Shown here: positions 25,470-40,181 of the stretch, one piece after another
How positions within the stretch are numbered: the stretch's first letter is position 1
Layout of the letters: the number at the start of each line of letters is the position of its first letter
Assembly (NCBI GenBank): GCA_036852015.1
Contig: JAANDG010000195.1
Location: 62,001 to 126,000 of the forward strand
Direction of reading: 5' to 3'
DNA: 64,000 nt
Source: Pelodera strongyloides
Taxonomy: Eukaryota > Nematoda > Chromadorea > Rhabditida > Rhabditidae
The notes under the pieces: model-generated
The model's database searches: none
What the model saw: only the letters and a program-made list of their open reading frames with translations
Told to the model about the DNA's origin: nothing
Position numbers and translations under genes: made by a program

Positions 25470-25855
25470 TCACGAGAAAAACACAATTTTGCTAGTGTGC
25501 CATAATATTCCGGTTCTCCACACAAGTTTACACATGGGAACGTCATTGTGTAAATATAGCCATTAGACTCGGCAATTATAATAGCCGGACTCTCCTCATT
25601 ATCGTATTTTTTGCATAGTAAGGCAGAAGCTGCATGTATGCATCTTTTTGTATGCAAATTGAACTATTTCGCTAGCGTTATAACCGAGAATCTTAAATTT
25701 GCATGCAGTCTGATTAACTTGTGCTTTTAAATACTACTGTACGATAATATGGAGTGCTATATCTGTACAGTACAATGATGTTACCATGTGTAAACTCGTA
25801 TGGAGAACTGGAATATTATCATGGCAAACTAGCAAAATTGTGTTTTATGAAAATG
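25470..25855. mobile_element. Foldback element, about 385 bp
   Basis: Left arm 25473-25570 (AAACACAATTTTGCTAGTG, ATATTCCGGTTCTCC, AGTTTACACATGG) pairs with right arm 25742-25850 (CCATGTGTAAAC, GGAGAACTGGAATATTAT, CTAGCAAAATTGTGTTTT). Open frames on opposite strands that look alike in this region result from the inverted copies. Confidence 0.7.
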
Positions 25856-26079
25856 AAAATGATAGGGCGCTTCTGCGAGCGTACAGGTCTTTATACTTAT
25901 AATAAAAAAATAGTTTCTCATTGTTTGATCCAGAAGCAGGCGCAAACTGGGGAGTTTACCACATTCAGGTACATAGATAATGTGAAAGGATCGGGTCCGA
26001 GTGAAAGATCTGCTAAATTTTCTTGTACAGAAGACGTTTCGAGCGACATTACTGTGAAGTGCGCATTCCACCCTACTAA

Positions 26080-26620
26080 CATCCTCCCGCAGCGCCATCG
26101 CCGCGCATATCCGCCGCAGGGGCGCGGCGCACCCCCTCTAACAACGAGAATATTTTATGGCGCGCGGCGAAAAAATCGGCCGAAAGTCGAGACTTAGTAT
26201 TCGCCAGCATATCACCAGGTTCCCGAGAGTGCACTGAGCACCCTTTCGTTAAAACTTAACGACTATGTGGCGAGTGGCCGCGCATACTTTTACCTGCCTG
26301 CTTCTGCATCAATTTTCGTATTCTCGTATAGACGCCCATCATTCGCCGCATGAAATTTTCGCGATAGGGTATCGCCGCGCAATACCCGAGCTTCCTTAGT
26401 AAATGCATTCGGGCAGGAGGGGGGGGGGGCACAGGTTCCGGTTGACACACATGTGGAGTGTCACTTAGTGGATGCGCGACAGATACGCGGTATGCCAGAT
26501 GTGCACCTCAGTGGCGCGGCTGGTGCGCCATGTGACATTCGCACACACCGCGTACATTAGAGAAAGTGCGCCGCGTCCTGCGGCGTGCACACTTTTTTGT
26601 GCGCGGCTCACCGATGACTC
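26080..26620. repeat. GC-rich island
   Basis: Rich in GCGC, GCCGC and GGCGCG words within an AT-rich background. Related GC-rich patches occur at 41.70-42.23, 53.08-53.17, 56.44-56.58, 59.98-60.19 and 60.82-60.91 kb; GGCGCGCGGCGAAA occurs both near 26158 and near 59981. I see no coding frame I can support. Confidence 0.5.
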
Positions 26621-27843
26621 GGAGTACTCAGGTTGACATACCGATGACGCCGAGTGTCGTTCTCTATATTTTAGAGATGTTGCTATTCCCTGGCGCTAAC
26701 TTATGTTGTTTACACTTGCTCATGCTACTACTAACATTAGTTGCGTGTACGTTGTCCAGGGTCCAAGGATAAAGATTATAATTATACATATGGATATAGC
26801 TATGCTGGGTATCCTCTACATCGAAATACACTCGATTAAATAGTTATGGCAAGCGATGGGACGCCGCTAGTTATTTCTACAGTGCTAAATTGTGAACGAA
26901 CTTGATTATTTTACATAGCGACAACATTGTGAACAGTGTGATCGTAAGACAGACCACATAATATAGTTTTGGGAAAAAATTTTTAAGTGTGACTACAGTA
27001 GAGTGAGTGTGACCTCTTTTGAGCTTGATGAAGAATACTTCGGCAGATCAAATGGGTTTCAACTGATTAAACAAGGTTACTACGCTACGAGAAGGTATTT
27101 TTTTCTTGTCAATGGAGACACTATTTTGACTATAATATTATTTCACCTTGGAAAATTTTTTCCAAATCCCAAATACAATTTTGCATTTTTTTGCAAACGT
27201 GAAGATATATTTGGGACTAGCCAAGTGAAGCTGCTTATTATTTTCCCAGTCACAATATATTAGGAATTTAATTTTCATTTTCATTTGATATGGGACGATA
27301 GATATGAAAAAAATTAAATAAAAAACGCGGTACCCACTACCAAGTTACAATACTTTTTGGGTCTGAATACGCGGTTGTCTAGCTGTGATCTTCATTTCCT
27401 AATAACTTATCCTGCATACTATGAATCACGTTTTTCACGTCATGCTTGAGTAATCCTGCAGTTTTCTCTCGGGAAAATTGGGGAAATTTTTCTTACGTGA
27501 GCCTCTAAGCCAACGCCACTTTTCATGGAAACAAAACTGTTGGTGCCCACTTGAAGACCTGTCGAACCAATTTTCTAGAAACCCGTCATTACCTGGTCAC
27601 CATTTGGTCAGTGACCGATCACCGAATGGTTTTTCAGTGAAAACCATTTGGCGACCGGCTGCAGACGGTTTTCTGTGGTCTGGGCAATTAATTCAGTTTT
27701 CCTGGGCATTAGTAATTATATTATTATTAATCGTTTTACGTGAATTGGAAAAAAAATACAAACTACAGTAATACGTAAGTTGGGGCGTGACAGTGGTAGC
27801 GAACGCATGGGCGGTTTTTTATAGCACGGTGCTATTTGCCAAG

Positions 27844-27931
27844 TGGACCGCGGACCGCGGACCGCAGACCGCAGACCGCGGACCGCGGACCGCGGACCGC
27901 AGGACCGCGGACCGCGTTTTATACCCTCCCC
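27844..27931. repeat. GGTCCGC minisatellite, right member of inverted pair
   Basis: CGGACCG / CAGACCG units followed by CGCGTTTTATACCCTCCC, the reverse complement of the flank and array at 23181-23260. Confidence 0.9.
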
Positions 27932-28270
27932 TTGTTCTGCCCCATCCCACTTACAAAGACCACGCGTTTCTCTTACAATGTTTACACAGCTGATCGAATT
28001 AGCATGAAGCTGTAAATAATGGCTTAGGGAAGCTATAGCTCAATCCCCTATCGATTGATTATGGTTTATTTATCTTTTGATGTAATCGGTTGATGGAATG
28101 CACATATGAGGACACATTATTTATACCACTGCATGCACAAAAAGCGAACACTGTAGGTATAGGTAGAGCAATCAAATTCGTTGATCAAATGGTGGACAAT
28201 ATCTACCAACAACTAATTTATGTGGTATCTGTACTGTATGTTTATGTTTACAATAAAATAACTCGATACC

Positions 28271-28441
28271 TTAAAGCGAAATGCCGGCCTCTTTCGAAAA
28301 TTTGCGTATGATAAACAAATCCTATGTATCCTATGCTAATTTTGCGCGATTGCCGTGGACGATCGCGCAAAATTAGCATAGGATACATAGGATTTGCTTA
28401 TCATATGCAAATTTTCCAAAGGGGCTAGCATTTAGCTTTAA
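28271..28441. mobile_element. Family 2 palindromic MITE
   Basis: Nearly perfect hairpin: TTAAAGCGAAATGCCGGCC, ATGATAAACAAATCCTATG and GCAATCGTCC-type loop, then the complementary right arm ending GGGGCTAGCATTTAGCTTTAA. Confidence 0.88.
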
Positions 28442-28463
28442 GTAAATCAGTGAATCGCTGAAG

Positions 28464-28632
28464 TTAAAGCCGTATTGTACCTACTTTGGAAAATTTGCAT
28501 ATGATGCACATCTCCTATGTATCCTATGCAAATTGTTGGTGCCCGTCCCAAGCTTCTGGCACCAAATTTACATAGGATACATAGGAAGTTCGCATCATAT
28601 GCAAATTTAACATAGTAGGTACAATACTTTAA
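28464..28632. mobile_element. Family 2-like palindromic MITE, variant ends
   Basis: TTAAAGCCGTATTGTACCTA on the left and TAGGTACAATACTTTAA on the right bound a hairpin with GCATATGATGC...CTATGTATCCTATGC. It shares the interior with family 2 but has its own termini, and starts 22 bases after the previous element. Confidence 0.8.
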
Positions 28633-29463
28633 CAATGACAATATAAGTTCATGGAATAAAGCAAGCTGCTTGATAACTAATAATTTACAATAACTTAATT
28701 AAATGAATGAGCGTAGTAGCAAAGCTTTTTTCATTAGCATTTGCATGCTCGTGTGCCGATTTGTGCATATATTTGCACTGAAATTGAATACCTTCTTTTG
28801 CTTGGAATTCCGTGTTTATTCACCGCTCTCCAATGCCAGAGCCTTTCAAATTTTCCCAAATAGCAATATGAAGAAGAAGGAAAGAGAAAAAATCCCAAGT
28901 TTATAAACATTTTCAGAATTTAAAGAGCTATGACACGTGGTTTGCGAATGATATGCTACACTGTGTTTCTAGGTATTATACGCAACTTGTGTACTCGTGT
29001 ACGTATGCACACTTTGTGCCGGAAGTGCACTTCAGCATACGCTTTAAAAGCACGTATCATATCACTTCAAAGCTCTTTTTTACGGTTTGATGTGAGAACG
29101 GAGTTTCAATTATGAAGTTATCATACGAGCTATTCTCGACGGTAGCAAGAGTCCACCTAAATTCGGCGAGCAAGAGAACTGACAAGCATTGTCATTTGTC
29201 ATATTATAAAGCAGTTTCTCATATACAATACAGTAATCACACAAATCAGCATTCAATCAATCAAAAACTTGTCATGGCATGACATTGAAACAACTCCCGT
29301 ATGTCAGTCATTCGAAAAAATGTTAATTTGTCAATTGACAAGATCAACATTGGCAGCCCGAGTGGAAAGACTGTGCGGGCACGGGAGCGGAAGTTATTCA
29401 TTTAATTTGACACTGGGAGTGCACGGGTGAAAATTGAAAGCGGGTAATTCAAGAGCGAAAATT

Positions 29464-29465
<2 letters not shown>

Positions 29466-29540
<75 letters not shown>

Positions 29541-29556
29541 AAGAGAGAGAAAACAT
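29466..29556. repeat. Pure GA microsatellite
   Basis: About 70 bases of uninterrupted GA, then AAAGAAAGAGAG. The longest pure dinucleotide run in the window. Confidence 0.9.
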
Positions 29557-30069
29557 AAAAAAAGTGCACTGCTAATTGAGCCTGCAAAAAAGCCAAAGAA
29601 TGTTAGTACGCACTTAGGAATTCGGAGAAAATGTTTATAGTGAAAGGAAAGGCAAAAGAAATAAACACAATTTTTTGCCGGTTGTGGTAAGATGAAGGGC
29701 ACACACTCATTGGGATGCAATGCCTGTAAACACTTAAATAGTTAAAGGTTACGATCAGCAACAAGGTTATTTTTAACTAAGTGTATGATATTGAGCATGG
29801 CTTGCTTGAGACCTTAGGGTTCCAAATGAATAATACAAATTGTGTGGCCTGACAAAATACTACCGTAGCAGACAATCATTTGCATACAATATATGGGAAG
29901 ACAGTGTCCAACATACTGTAGTATACGAAAAAAAGTGGTAGACGAACAAACCATATGTTGCCAAGTGGCTGCCATGGTTTGTTCGTCTACGACGTCTACC
30001 CATGGTTTGTTTACAGCGGTATAACATCCGATTATTCCCATATAGTGTAAAATGACTAGCGATACTGAC

Positions 30070-30483
30070 CAGGAAACAGTAAGTTGGCAACATCACCGAT
30101 TTTTATAATTTTTACACATTAGATACAGTTTGATGTGCGGAAAAAGAAAATCGTAAAATTAGCTGCTAAACTTTAGAACGAGAAAAAAAGTTATGAGCCC
30201 TCCCTCAAACACATGCCTAAAACCTCAAACCACGGATTCAAAGCAATTCTTGATTTTTTTTTGTGGTTCAGTATTCGTACTAAACAAAACACAAGTTGAA
30301 TCATAAAAAAAATCAACAATTGCTTTGAAATCCATGTTTTGAGATTTCCGGCATGTGTTTGAGGGCTCATAATTTTTTTTCTCCCTAAAGTTTAGCAGCT
30401 AATTTTTCGATTTTCTTTTCTAGCACATCAAACTCTATCTAATGTGTGAAAATTATAAAAATCGGTGGTGTTACTGTTTTCTG
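30070..30483. mobile_element. Foldback element, about 410 bp
   Basis: Left arm 30070-30258 (ACCGATTTTTATAATTTT, GCTGCTAAACTTTAGA, ATGAGCCCTCCCTC) pairs with right arm 30303-30483 (GAGGGCTCAT, CTAAAGTTTAGCAGC, AAAATTATAAAAATCGGTGG). The arms have diverged, so the insertion is not recent. No coding capacity. Confidence 0.8.
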
Positions 30484-30660
30484 TTGAGCAATTTTCATTT
30501 CCATACAATATGTATATTTAAAGAGAGTTGTCCTAGTTTCAAAAACCGGCCGTAATATCGCTTTAAAATAACAAGAGGCAAAGTTCAGAACCAGCCATGG
30601 AGCCATGGCATCTACCGCGGTAACTGATACCACAATTTTATATTTTGGTTCAGAGACAAT

Positions 30661-30841
30661 TTAAAGCGAAATACCGGCCGGTTTTTGAAACACATCGAGT
30701 ACCCCAGCATTTATTATCAGCTTATGCAAATGCACAGAAATTAGAATGAAAAATCGAGCTAAATTCGAGCAACTTTGCATAATTACATAAGAATTCAGCT
30801 ATCAACTATGCGTTTCAAAACCTGCCGGTATTTCGCTTTAA
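30661..30841. mobile_element. Family 1 palindromic MITE
   Basis: TTAAAGCGAAATACCGGCCG at the left and TGCCGGTATTTCGCTTTAA at the right, with TTTTTGAAACACATCG and ATGCGTTTCAAAACC inside. Its right TTAA is also the left TTAA of the next element. Confidence 0.88.
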
Positions 30842-31285
30842 AGGGAGAGGCCCATGAGAAAAAAAGTTTTCCTCCATTTACTTGCACACAATGTCCGGAA
30901 GCTCAGAAATATTACTGCGAAAACCGCATCTCTTTGCATCTAGAACTCGCAGATATATTCTATGCTAAACAGTTCGGCCAGGCACCGTAGTCTGAAGCAA
31001 TTTTTGCTCGTTTGTGGCATTACACTATTGGAAGCGCTTTGTTCAATGTTCTTCATTCGTTTAACAATAATTATGTAGAGAAAGAATGTTAATGGACGGA
31101 TATAAACTATAAAAAGGTATTTTAACCTTTCTAACTACGGTGCCTGGCCGAACTGTTTAGCATAGAATATCTCTGCGAGTTCACCATGCAAATATATGCA
31201 GTTTTCACAGAAATATTTCTGAGACTCCGGACATTCTGTGCAAGTAAATTGAAGAAAACTTTTTCTCGCGGGCCTCTCCCTTTAA
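30838..31285. mobile_element. 448 bp TTAA-bounded foldback element
   Basis: Long inverted arms: 30838-30990 (TTAAAGGGAGAGGCCC, AAAAGTTTTCCTCCA, AACAGTTCGGCCAGGCACCG) and 31137-31285 (CGGTGCCTGGCCGAACTG, GGGCCTCTCCCTTTAA). The centre (30991-31136) is unique. It abuts a family 1 element on a shared TTAA. Confidence 0.85.
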
Positions 31286-33339
31286 GTACGTTTATGGACG
31301 CTGAATTGGATAACCGATCATCGAAGGCGGTTGTTTGCGTACATATGGATTCGCTGAAACGTACTTTTAGTTAGGTAGCAAATTCGGGTAATACTTACGG
31401 GTAATCCACAAAAGTGAATTGTTATGCTTGAAACCAGTTCGAATAAACTCGCTTTTTAAACCCATTTCGGTATAAGGCGCACGCTTTTTGCCGTGTCAGC
31501 AATATGAATAGTGCGGTCCGCGCGCAATAAACCAAAATTGAATTTGCAAAGTAATTGTAATTTGAACGCAAGTATGTGCACGGATGGACGAATACGGCAA
31601 TAATATACCATGACAGATAGCATAATACGCATTTTGATATTTCAATTGTACATATATTGGTAGAATATTATTGAAGCACGAATGTCGAATGCGGACTATA
31701 TTCTATATTAGATCCAGGCTATTTCTCTTCCTCTTTCGGGGCACCCTGAAGCTGAAGAACAGTCGTAGCTTTAAAGCGAATATTTATGCACTCAAAATGC
31801 GTAAAACAAGTGCGAAACTAGAGTTTCCATGCCATTCAATTAATATTGCTAGGGCCTAGATATTCCCTTTAACCTTTTTTAACATAGGCTATTTGCTGTG
31901 TGCTACAAATGAAACGCATCTACACAAATTTAGGAGAATAATAGGCCAGCCCAAAACACACATACGCCGTCAATAGTCGGTCACCAAATGGTTTTCATTG
32001 AAAAAACCCATATTTGTTCGCGCCTACGAAAAACAACACGGAAACCGTCGCCAAATGGGTTTCCCTTATCCTATATTTAGTTCATGAAACCAACTGAAGA
32101 TGAGGGGCCCATTGAGCTGTAGGCCAACTGAGGACTTACTACATTTGATGCAACATTTTGCTTTGCACTGCAACCCCATAATTTCTTTGCCATTGAAAGT
32201 CACATTTGTAAGTCACTTTGACAAAAATTAGGATGTGGTGAGTTAGAGTTAGGTGTCCCTGACATTTTAGATACGCAGATGGAGATGACCATTTCGTCAT
32301 CTGGGGCGCGTCGTCGTCACTTTTGATCAGAGAGCACACCCTTTATCAATTGGTTATCGATGTGCAACACCGATTCCTGAAACTGTTTTGCAGTGAAACT
32401 ATGATACAAAACAATATATTTTACCCACATACTTCAACGTATGAATTCGAGAGAATTACACACATATTACTACGGTAAAAATGCCGTTAAACACATTAAG
32501 TGACGCAATTACTCGACACCTTGACACATAGGTAACCTTGTGCCTATCTAGTTATCCTTCATCCATGGGTTTCGGACACACCCCATCTCTCTTAGCTACT
32601 TCTTCGAGGAAACCGTTTTAATTTCTGCCCGAAAACGGCATCCGAAAGTGCGGTAGTGCTGCCATTAATAATGGATCTCCAAGCATAAATAACACCTACG
32701 AAAGTGCTTCTTCCCATAAACGGAGATTATTAGATCATTAGAGAATAAGGCCCATGAATTTAGTACATATTGCCAAGTAACCAAAGACAACATAGCAAAT
32801 CAAATAGACGCACAATCAGACGAAATATACGTTTCTTTTTTTCTACCACATCGCAAAAGTTGCTCATTTCGTTTTTCAAATCTTATGACGTATTGCAGAT
32901 CGTCCCGAAAACGAGTGTACACGTTACAAGACATGAAGAATATTGAATGTATGATTTTTTTCAAAACTGTCGCTTGCTAGATTAGACTCACTCGAACTTG
33001 GGTTCGATGTTTTACGATAGAGTGCGGTCGTCATTGAACCATCTATGTTTTCCCCTTTCCTCCTTCTAATATACATTTGACCTTACAGTTAGTGTAAGAA
33101 GGCAGCTGACCATACAACTTATTATTTATTCGAAACAGTAATATGAATTAAATACTAATTAATAATGTGATGTGGCTAATTAAAAAATCACCATATCAAA
33201 CAAGACAAATAACATTTTGCGTTCTTGCATGCATATCGAGGCGCAGCTTCACTACATATTATACCTTCCTTCACCGACCCCACTTTCTCAGCTACCAAAC
33301 TAATAAATGTCTGATTGTTTCTCCCTTTTCCATAAAAAC

Positions 33340-33600
33340 AGAGCAGCCACAAACTCAAAATCCGAGTTGTCTATCTTGGTGGGCGCAACTAGAATCGATA
33401 AAAAGAGAGCCCTTTGGGGTAAAGATTCCCGGCATTGTGGCCCTGGCGGGCAGTTGTCTCTGGGCCTCAAGCATCGATCTTGGGGCTCTAGCTCTTGGCC
33501 TTGCCTTAGACGGTGAAGACCCGAAAGGCCCCCGAATACTCACACTCACAACCCACCTCACCCCTAAACTCTTCCCGCAAATCTCTTTCTTTTAAAGGGA
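33340..33600. other. GC-richer block, possible exon of unknown gene
   Basis: In an AT-rich region this block is GC-rich and open in more than one frame: plus-strand frames through 33595 (segment IPGIVALAGSCLWASSIDLG) and 33516, and a minus-strand frame 33561 to 33355 (GPFGSSPSKARPRARAPR). An acceptor-like AACAG precedes it at about 33342. I recognise no protein family and cannot choose a strand; a neuropeptide-like or non-coding transcript is also possible. Confidence 0.2.
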
Positions 33601-35059
33601 AAAGCGGTATCTCTCCTTCTCTTTCTCTCTCTCTGTCTTTCATTAATGCCCTCCTCGTAGTCTTGGCCACATATACTATTAACCGATAAGACGAATGGAT
33701 AAGTAGAGCTCACGTGCAAAGCGTAGGCCTACAAATTGCGTTTTTTCTATTTCTTATTATTTATTAGCCATGAATATTTACGTTTTCATAGATTCATAGG
33801 ACATTAACATATTTCTGGATTATACGTTCGCTGCATATTACATCGTTTTTCTCCGAACAAAGGAGACCTTCATCATGATGTTTTTGGCGGCATATTTCCC
33901 ATTTTCTCACTTGCTCATTATTTTGCCCTTTATGGTATTTGTATGGCTTGTGCAGCCCTGAACCTGAACAAAACAACTACATGACGAGAAATCTTAATTG
34001 CGCCAAAATCTACCTCGCTTCCGTACCCGGTGATATACAATGTCAGCGTTGGGTTTCGCTCATTGCTGTCGGCTATGGCCAGTCAGTTTCACTACCAAAA
34101 TTGATCTAAAAGCTTATTGTTTTGTATATTTTGGTCTTTGATTACTACATAGCCTTTTTTCTGCTTTGGTGTGGGCCCGCCGCAAATGAGGTGCCCAAGT
34201 GGCCAATAGTCTGCGGGCAGTATGACGTGTTCATTTTATATCTTGTCCTAAAAATGAATTAAACTTTGAAACACCAACTTTGAAAAGAAATTTAAATCGG
34301 CCAGATGTTAAGTTAGCTGACTGAGCATAACATAAACCAATATGTGCAAAGGATTAAATTTAAGTCTGGCACCAGAGGTATCATATTTAAAATACCTTAT
34401 CACGTTTCTTATCTATCAACTTATCTTGTCGTTAACAAAACAAACAAACGTCTGAATTGTTCTTACACAATCAGAGCAATACTTTCAATTAGTTTCCATT
34501 AGAGTTTTATTTTTTATTCCTATGCTATGCATGATTATGACTTATAACCGTTATTTGTGACTTTCGTGTAACTTTGCCATTACGGGTAACCTTTTCATTC
34601 TTCCTTTATTGCTTATTGATTTTCTTCAAAATTTCCTACGTAGTTATTTGAAGCGCATTGCACTTTATTGACCATTCTGAAATTCTGAACCATTGAAATA
34701 GTATCAAATTCAACGCGCTTTTTTTGTTATTCATGCTACATTTTGGAGCAAAAATTCAATAATTCCGTGTTTTGTTGTTTGTATTGGCAGTGAAAATATT
34801 GCACTGATTTGTGTTAGACTATGAACACCAAATAAATGTCTGATATGAAGAGAGGTCTAGGTTGGATTCTGCATTAGATTTTTGTAACCCTTTGATTTAT
34901 TGGCCTAACTACTAACTACGTAGTGTGCTATTGAGAAAAAAAATATCCATAGAACTCGACAAATATCATGTAGAAATTATACGACGATCTGGGCCTTCTT
35001 GTGGTCGACGTCGCTCATACCATATTGTAATCATTGTTTTAATAAATGTAATCATATGC

Positions 35060-35078
35060 TTAGGCTTAGGCTTAGGGC
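35060..35078 (+). repeat. Short TTAGGC interstitial telomeric tract
   Basis: About three TTAGGC units, the nematode telomere repeat. Confidence 0.7.
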
Positions 35079-35396
35079 TTTTGGTGTTTTAATGTTGCAT
35101 CGCGTCTTTATTTGCTGAAGTAGTCTATATATCTTTCTACTCATTCGCACGTAAATACAAATAAATAAGGCTGGGAATTGCATGATATTATTGGGGTTTT
35201 TATGTTGTATTGCTTTTCATCTTCCCTTCCTCCACATGAGAATTTTACCAATAATCAATGACGTTAAAGACTATTTCACTTGGTTATATTCTGCAGAGCT
35301 TTTCAAAGAAGATCAACTTATTTGTAAATGATACCGTCTTACACATTTTTTGCAATTTATTTCCACGGATGACCGTTTTTCTAAGATTCCATTTAT

Positions 35397-35443
35397 TTTC
35401 CATTCCATTCCATTCCATTCCATTCCATTCCATTCCATTTAGA
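35397..35443. repeat. CATTC pentanucleotide repeat
   Basis: About nine units of ATTCC upstream of rab-3, followed by degenerate AGATTCCATTTA copies. Confidence 0.85.
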
Positions 35444-35709
35444 TTCCATTAGATTTAGATTCTTAGATTCCATTTATTTTTTATAAAAGTTGTAAACACA
35501 TTTCGAATTATTTTTCAGCGACAAGTTACTCCCATAGAAACATAGAGATTTTATTTTACATATATTTTTATTTTATTGATAGTCCCTGAAGTTTTGAAAA
35601 ATCGACTTTTGTTGATTATATATTGAAGGGCGAATTTAGATAATCTTATTCGAGAAAATATTTATTGATTCTATAAAATTTAATTGATTATCGATTGAAA
35701 TTGCAGATA

Positions 35710-38690
<2,981 letters not shown>

Positions 38691-39223
38691 AGATTTGTAG
38701 TTCAGTATTAGAGGAGTTTCCCCCAATAGCTACGAGAGCAAGTAGCTGCTACAACGTGACACTTGGCGTGAAAGCGGCAGCGTTGCGGGGTGCATGTGGC
38801 GTGGATAGAACTAGTGATTCTGAACTACAACCACGCCGTTATCACGCCGAACCCACGCGGTTTGCACACCAAGTCCCGTGAATTTACGGCGAAGTATAAT
38901 TTACGGCGAAGTCACAACGTAGTAGCTGCTACTGAATCTCGTAACTATTATCGAAACTCCTCCATTCGTTTAGATTGTAGTAGAAACCACTAGTGGCCCG
39001 CTTGCAGTTCCTAGCATTTAGTATGCTCATGGGCCTGACCATTTAAGCCATAATTTTTAATTTGATTTGCCGCGCTTTTGTACCGTAACCGATATGTTCA
39101 CTTCCCGCTGAGCTTCACCTATAAGTTAAATGCACTTCGCTCTTCTTGTGTGAAAATATAGCAATAGGCACATTTTATTTCGAATTTGTATTAGTCTGTA
39201 GAGCTTGGATGGAGCTTGGATGG

Positions 39224-39399
39224 TAGCGAAATACCGACCGGTTTTTGAAACTCATCGAGTAGAACAGCATTCTTATGCAGCTTATTCAAATGAACATATA
39301 TTAGAGTAAAAACTCGAGATAAATTCGAGCAAATTTGCAGAAATACATAAGAATTCAGTTGTCCGTGCGTTTCAAAAACCGGCTGGTATTTCGCTTTAA
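39224..39399. mobile_element. Family 1 palindromic MITE
   Basis: Left end TAGCGAAATACCGACCGG lacks the full TTAA. The right end GGCTGGTATTTCGCTTTAA is intact. Subterminal TTTTTGAAACTCATCG and GTGCGTTTCAAAAACC pair. Confidence 0.82.
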
Positions 39400-39992
39400 T
39401 AACAATGTATTCAATGACAGACTAATACAAATATTTAGGTGCACTGTTTCGAGTTAAGTTCCGCTATCATTTCTCTCACTTCCCTATGAACCAAATTTAA
39501 TTTATTCGCTCGAATTACTAACGCTGGGGATACTTTCAATTAGGAGCTCCCACGCTTTGGAAACCCCTCTAGATGGCTCCATAAGCATTGGTAACTTCTC
39601 TAGATGGCTGGTAATCTGTAAGATAATACGAACGCGGAGCCCACGCCCACTACCAAAAATCAATATTCTATTTTCGAAAACCAATCAAACAATATATCGT
39701 TTGTTTATGGATAAAACACGCACTAAAGCGCCCTTGCTCTGAAAATCCTTCCATTTGTGAGTGGTAGCCAACTTTCCAATTGCAGGAAATCACCAGCGTT
39801 TGAGAATTCGAGCAATTCTTGGGATTATATTCAGATAGAAAAATATGCTAGAGATTGCTTTCAATTACTCTACAGCGTTTCATTCGGTAGTACTGATTGT
39901 TTAACCTCACGCTCACGAGAAGGCTGGAGGCAGGAGGAGGCTCACGAGAATGAAGTGCTCAAATGGTTTCCTTTTATCGAAATATGATGGTA

Positions 39993-40181
39993 TTAAATTC
40001 CGAAAGACCGGCAGGTTTTTGAAACGCATAGTGGGCAACTGAATTCTTGCGTATTTATGCTAGTTTACTCGAATTTAGCTCGCTTTTTTATTCTAATTTA
40101 TGGTCATTTGCATGAGTTGAGCTGCAGGAGAATGCTGGTCTACTTGATGCGTTTCAAAAACCCGCCGGTATTTCGCTTTAA
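39993..40181. mobile_element. Family 1 palindromic MITE
   Basis: Left end TTAAATTCCGAAAGACCGGC is diverged; right end CCGCCGGTATTTCGCTTTAA. GAAACGCATAGTGG and GATGCGTTTCAAAAACC pair inside. Confidence 0.8.

Larger units (their letters stand above)
18524..35706. other. 17 kb stretch without a supported gene
   Basis: Lies between the divergent starts of the galectin (minus) and rab-3 (plus), so it must hold both promoters and any 5' non-coding exons. What I can see are microsatellites, foldback elements, MITEs, GC-rich islands and two inverted GGTCCGC minisatellites, listed separately. A degenerate tandem (19140-19265, TTAGTA..GCTTCAGGACAG-type units) and a GTAACTTAAGTAA-type tandem (19620-19790) also occur. 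None of the open frames here looks like a protein family I know. Confidence 0.6.

Noticed and set aside
25382..26197. Two similar open frames on opposite strands, looking like a duplicated gene
   Set aside because: The similarity is explained by the arms of a foldback element, and the remainder crosses a GC-rich repeat.
23116..27993. Arg/Asp/Pro-rich frames (RRPRTAD-type) at 23.1 and 27.8 kb
   Set aside because: They are translations of the GGTCCGC minisatellites.
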